The notes under the pieces were generated by a model. The model saw nothing but the letters and a program-made list of their open reading frames with translations, was not told the origin of the DNA and ran no database searches. The translations under genes and the position numbers were made by a program. From Burkholderiales bacterium (GTDB lineage Bacteria; Pseudomonadota; Gammaproteobacteria; Burkholderiales; JACMKV01), in assembly GCA_014379915.1 (NCBI GenBank), contig JACMKV010000046.1:1-9320 (forward strand): a stretch of DNA of 9,320 bases, in the 5' to 3' direction. Positions 6,667 to 9,320 of the stretch are shown one piece after another. The stretch's first letter is position 1; each line of letters starts with the position of its first letter.

Positions 6667-7470
6667 GTGGCTAAGATTTTCGCTATCGCCAATCAGAAAG
6701 GAGGCGTAGGGAAGACAACCACAAGCGTTAATCTCTCCGCCAGTCTGGCTGCCATCGGGCAGCGCGTTCTGCTCGTAGACCTTGATCCCCAAGGTAATGC
6801 AACCATGGGCAGCGGAATTGATAAGCGAGCACTAACTTCTACTGTATATCAACTTCTGCTGGGAGAAGCGACAGCGGCGACGGCTAAGGTAGCATCGGTA
6901 AACGGGAAGTATGACTTGATTCCCGCCAATCGAGAGCTGGCAGGAGCTGAGGTTGAGTTGGTCGACGTAAAGCAAAGAGAGGGGCGCCTTCGCGATTCTC
7001 TAAAAGAATTAGAACACGATTACGACTTTATCCTCATCGATTGCCCGCCGGCGCTGAGCCTGCTGACACTCAACGGCCTGTGCGCGGCGCAGACAGTGAT
7101 GATTCCCATGCAGTGCGAGTATTACGCGCTCGAAGGCTTGAGCGATCTCGTGCAGACGATCAAAAAGGTCCGCGCAAACTTGAACCCGGGGCTCGAGATC
7201 GAAGGTTTGCTGCGCACTATGTTTGATCCGCGCAATACCTTGGCGCAGCAGGTTTCCGACCAACTGCAGCGCCACTTCGGCGACAAAGTTTACCGCACCA
7301 TAATCCCTCGCAATATCCGGCTCGCGGAAGCGCCGAGCTACGGCATTCCTGCTCTCGGTTTCGACAAGCAATCCAAAGGGGCGTTAGCCTATCTGGCCCT
7401 GGCCAACGAGATCGTGGACAAGTCTGCGAAGCCTGAATGGATAGAAGCCGAGGATGCGCGCGTGCAATGA
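6667..7470 (+). CDS. parA: Chromosome partitioning ATPase ParA (Soj)
   Basis: ParA is the Walker-type ATPase of the chromosomal ParABS system. Its ATP-bound dimer binds DNA non-specifically over the nucleoid, and ParB-parS complexes follow it during origin segregation. The 267-residue product has the deviant Walker A motif KGGVGKTT (11-18, with signature Lys11 and catalytic Lys16), the A' motif DLDPQGN (38-44) and Walker B FILIDCPP (121-128). PRNIRLAEAPSYGIP (214-228) is a typical family stretch. There is no N-terminal helix-turn-helix, so this is the short chromosomal Soj type rather than a plasmid P1-like ParA. The start is GTG 6667, two bases after the rsmG stop. The last 13 residues (KPEWIEAEDARVQ) form a charged tail, and the stop overlaps parB in ATGA. 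Confidence 0.97.
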   Translation: MAKIFAIANQKGGVGKTTTSVNLSASLAAIGQRVLLVDLDPQGNATMGSGIDKRALTSTVYQLLLGEATAATAKVASVNGKYDLIPANRELAGAEVELVDVKQREGRLRDSLKELEHDYDFILIDCPPALSLLTLNGLCAAQTVMIPMQCEYYALEGLSDLVQTIKKVRANLNPGLEIEGLLRTMFDPRNTLAQQVSDQLQRHFGDKVYRTIIPRNIRLAEAPSYGIPALGFDKQSKGALAYLALANEIVDKSAKPEWIEAEDARVQ

Positions 7471-8309
7471 CTAAGGTGCGGGGTCTGGGCCGAGGGCTCG
7501 ATGCGCTGCTCGCGAATGACGAACAGCGCAGCGAAAGCGATCGCTTACAGTCGCTGAACGTGAACCTGTTGCAGCCGGGCAAGTATCAGCCGCGGACGCG
7601 GACTGATGAGGAGAGTCTGGCAGATCTCGCCGATTCAATAAAAGCGCAGGGCGTTATTCAGCCAATCCTGGTGCGGCCGATCGAGGGCTCACGATACGAA
7701 ATCATCGCGGGCGAGCGACGCTGGCGAGCAGCCAGGCTTGCGGGCTTGACCGAGGTGCCGACCGTAACGCGAGTAGTCGCCGACAATGCCGCACTCGCGA
7801 TGGCTTTGATCGAAAACATTCAGCGCCAGGATCTGAATCCGCTCGAAGAGGCCGCCGGCATACAACGTTTGATCGACGAATTCGGCATGACGCATCAGGA
7901 AGCCTCCGAGGCGGTGGGGCGGTCGAGAAGCGCGGTGAGCAACATGTTGCGGCTCCTGGCACTAGCTCCGGCCGTGCAAAAGTTGCTAGCCGAGGGCAAG
8001 TTGGATATGGGCCATGCGCGAGCCCTATTGCAATTCGATGCCAGCAAACAGACCGAACTCGCTCGGCAAATCGTCGGACGAGGCCTTTCTGTCCGGGAAG
8101 CCGAGCGTTTGGCCCATGTGGCTGCATCGCCAGTCAAACCAATAAACCGCGCGGCAATTATCCGCGATCGTGACATCCTGCGTTTGCAGGAAGAGGTTTC
8201 ACAGCGCCTCGGGGCTAACGTTGAAATCAAGCCTAAGAAAAAGGGCGGGACGATTACGATCGGTTACAGCGATCTCGAACAGCTCGACACGATACTTGCC
8301 AGGCTTTAG
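7467..8309 (+). CDS. parB: Chromosome partitioning protein ParB (Spo0J)
   Basis: ParB binds parS, loads as a CTP-gated clamp, spreads over nearby DNA and stimulates the ATPase of ParA. From ATG 7467 the product has 280 residues. The N-terminal RGLGRGLDALL (5-15) is the usual ParA-contacting segment. The CTP-binding domain follows, with GERRWRAARLAG (82-93) and ENIQRQDLNPLEEA (116-129). A helix-turn-helix for parS recognition lies at about 140-162 (MTHQEASEAVGRSRSAVSNM). The basic linker (KPKKKGG, 255-261) leads into the dimerisation tail. The frame is open back to ATG 7437, but starting at 7467 gives the family N terminus and the ATGA overlap with parA, so it is preferred. The perfect parS at 4113-4128 is its predicted target. 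This gene ends the mnmG-rsmG-parA-parB run. Confidence 0.97.
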   Translation: MTKVRGLGRGLDALLANDEQRSESDRLQSLNVNLLQPGKYQPRTRTDEESLADLADSIKAQGVIQPILVRPIEGSRYEIIAGERRWRAARLAGLTEVPTVTRVVADNAALAMALIENIQRQDLNPLEEAAGIQRLIDEFGMTHQEASEAVGRSRSAVSNMLRLLALAPAVQKLLAEGKLDMGHARALLQFDASKQTELARQIVGRGLSVREAERLAHVAASPVKPINRAAIIRDRDILRLQEEVSQRLGANVEIKPKKKGGTITIGYSDLEQLDTILARL

Positions 8310-8353
8310 CGCGGCTGCGCAATCACCTGCGGCGTTTGCGACGAGCCGAAGCG

Positions 8354-8383
8354 TTGACATATATGGCGTTGGGATACTAGAAT
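8354..8383 (+). promoter_or_regulatory. sigma70-type promoter for the ATP synthase operon
   Basis: A perfect -35 hexamer TTGACA (8354-8359) and TAGAAT (8378-8383, 5 of 6 to the -10 consensus) are 18 bp apart in the 121-base gap between parB and atpI. Transcription would begin near 8390 and leave a leader of about 40 bases before atpI. This makes the atp genes a separate unit from parAB. No terminator was recognised between parB and this promoter, so some readthrough is possible. Confidence 0.72.
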
Positions 8384-8430
8384 CAATTCCTCTTGAGCGG
8401 CGTGTTCCCTATTAAAAACAACGCCCCGAA

Positions 8431-8793
8431 ATGAAAACAATCTGTAGGATTATTGTGTTACAGATTGCACTCACGGTTTCTCTAGCGTTAATATGGTTGG
8501 TCGGCCGCGATGCCCCCGCAGCTTTTTCGGCAATTATTGGTGGCGCCATCGGCTTTATCCCGGGCATGGTTTACGCAGTAACCATCATGCGGTCGAACAG
8601 CCCGGGTAATCCGAATCGTGTTTTGCGCGCGCAATATTCCGGGGAATTCCGCAAGCTGTTGCTGACCTTGGCGATGTTCGTCGCGACCTTCGCGTGGTTT
8701 AGGGATGTTTTTGTGATTGCATTATTGTCGACTTATATCGCGACGCTCGTTGCATACTGGGCCGCGCTACTGTTTCCTCACGAGGCGTCATGA
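8431..8793 (+). CDS. atpI: ATP synthase protein I (AtpI)
   Basis: AtpI is the small accessory membrane protein encoded first in many F-type ATP synthase operons. It is reported to help c-ring assembly, though it is often not essential. The 120-residue product shows four hydrophobic segments: about 7-24, 31-52, 74-90 and 94-115. The second contains the small-residue-rich AIIGGAIGFIPGMVYAV, and GEFRK (71-75) precedes the third, both seen in AtpI relatives. Sequence similarity in this family is low, so the call rests on topology, these motifs, and position directly before atpB. ATG 8431 has no clear ribosome binding site. The stop overlaps the atpB start in ATGA. Confidence 0.9.
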   Translation: MKTICRIIVLQIALTVSLALIWLVGRDAPAAFSAIIGGAIGFIPGMVYAVTIMRSNSPGNPNRVLRAQYSGEFRKLLLTLAMFVATFAWFRDVFVIALLSTYIATLVAYWAALLFPHEAS

Positions 8794-9320
8794 GCGAACC
8801 AACCGAGCTCACTTCCAACGATTACATCGCCCATCACCTGCTCAACCTCAAGGTCGGCGAAGGTTTCTGGACATTCCACCTCGACACGCTGATTGTCTCC
8901 GGTCTGCTCGGAATCGTCGTTTTTGGCCTGATGGCGTATGTTGCGAAACGCGCAACCAGCGGTGTTCCGCCAGGCTGGCAGAATTTCATCGAAATGACGG
9001 TCGGCATGGTCGATCAGCAGGTGCGCGATTCCTTTCACGGCAAGAATGCGCTGATCACACCACTGGCCATCACGATTTTCATCTGGGTGTTCGTGATGAA
9101 TGCGGTCGATCTGATACCGGTCGATTTCATCCCGCGTTTCCTTGAATTGTTCGGCGTACATTACTTAAAGGCGGTCCCGACCACCGATCAGAACGCGACC
9201 TTCGCCATGTCGCTTTCGGTTTTCGCGCTGATCATCTACTTCAACCTCAAATGCAAGGGATTGGTCGGCTTCACGCGCGAAGTTCTGACCGTTCCGTTCG
9301 GCCCGTGGCTTGCTCCGGTC
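8790..9320 (+). CDS. atpB: F-type ATP synthase subunit a, 3' end cut by window
   Basis: Subunit a of the membrane Fo sector forms the two proton half-channels beside the c ring. The frame runs from ATG 8790 (ATGA overlap with atpI; ribosome binding site GAGG at 8782-8785) to the window edge without a stop, giving the first 177 of about 270 residues. Visible features are the N-terminal HHLLNLKVGEGFWTFHLDT (15-33), a first membrane helix (about 32-52), the conserved GWQNFIEMTVGMVDQQVRD (62-80), a second helix (about 88-108) ending in MNAVDLIPVDFIPR, and VPTTDQNATFAMS (129-141) leading into the third helix. The essential arginine of the proton channel (Arg210 in E. coli) would lie beyond the window. 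No frameshift is seen. Confidence 0.96.
   Translation, partial: MSEPTELTSNDYIAHHLLNLKVGEGFWTFHLDTLIVSGLLGIVVFGLMAYVAKRATSGVPPGWQNFIEMTVGMVDQQVRDSFHGKNALITPLAITIFIWVFVMNAVDLIPVDFIPRFLELFGVHYLKAVPTTDQNATFAMSLSVFALIIYFNLKCKGLVGFTREVLTVPFGPWLAPV

Noticed and set aside
6118..6792. Long - strand frame (224 codons) opposite rsmG and the parA start
   Set aside because: It lies antisense across two well-conserved genes, with no recognisable domain. Its length is explained by the base composition of the sense codons.

Overview
The window is a conserved, origin-proximal housekeeping block. Every gene I recognise lies on the + strand, in the order rpmH - rnpA - yidD - yidC - mnmE - (parS) - mnmG - rsmG - parA - parB - atpI - atpB (atpB runs off the right edge). 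This order is classical for the chromosomal origin region of Gammaproteobacteria and Betaproteobacteria. YidC wording such as NPLGGCLPVLVQIPVF and NPTPPDP, and AtpB wording such as NAVDLIPVDFIPR, look betaproteobacterial to me. That placement is inference from remembered family sequences, not from a search. There are no mobile elements, CRISPR arrays, tRNA or rRNA genes.

Region by region: bases 1-148 are a non-coding leader. They hold a near-consensus sigma70-type promoter (TTGACA, 17 bp, TGTAAT) for the rpmH operon and a 6-bp inverted repeat just upstream of it. Bases 149-3849 hold ribosomal protein L34, the RNase P protein, the two membrane-insertion factors YidD and YidC, and the tRNA-modifying GTPase MnmE, mostly overlapping or separated by a few bases. 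Bases 3850-4157 are a 308-base gap without a credible gene. It carries a perfect 16-bp parS palindrome 29 bases before mnmG. Bases 4158-8309 are mnmG-rsmG-parA-parB, packed with 2-base gaps or 4-base overlaps. Bases 8310-8430 contain a second good promoter (TTGACA, 18 bp, TAGAAT) that opens the ATP synthase operon with atpI and atpB.

The genes fall into working pairs. MnmE and MnmG jointly modify the wobble uridine of certain tRNAs, although their genes are separated here by the parS gap. ParA and ParB act on the parS site lying about 2.5 kb upstream of parA to move the origin region to daughter cells. YidD and YidC act in membrane protein insertion, and one YidC client is the F-type ATP synthase encoded at the right end.

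I found no previously undescribed system. The points that deserve a second look are: the rnpA reading frame, whose homology continues upstream of its only conventional start codon; the perfect parS site; two hairpins placed just before the unusual GTG and TTG starts of mnmE and rsmG; and the palindrome between possible divergent promoters at the left end.
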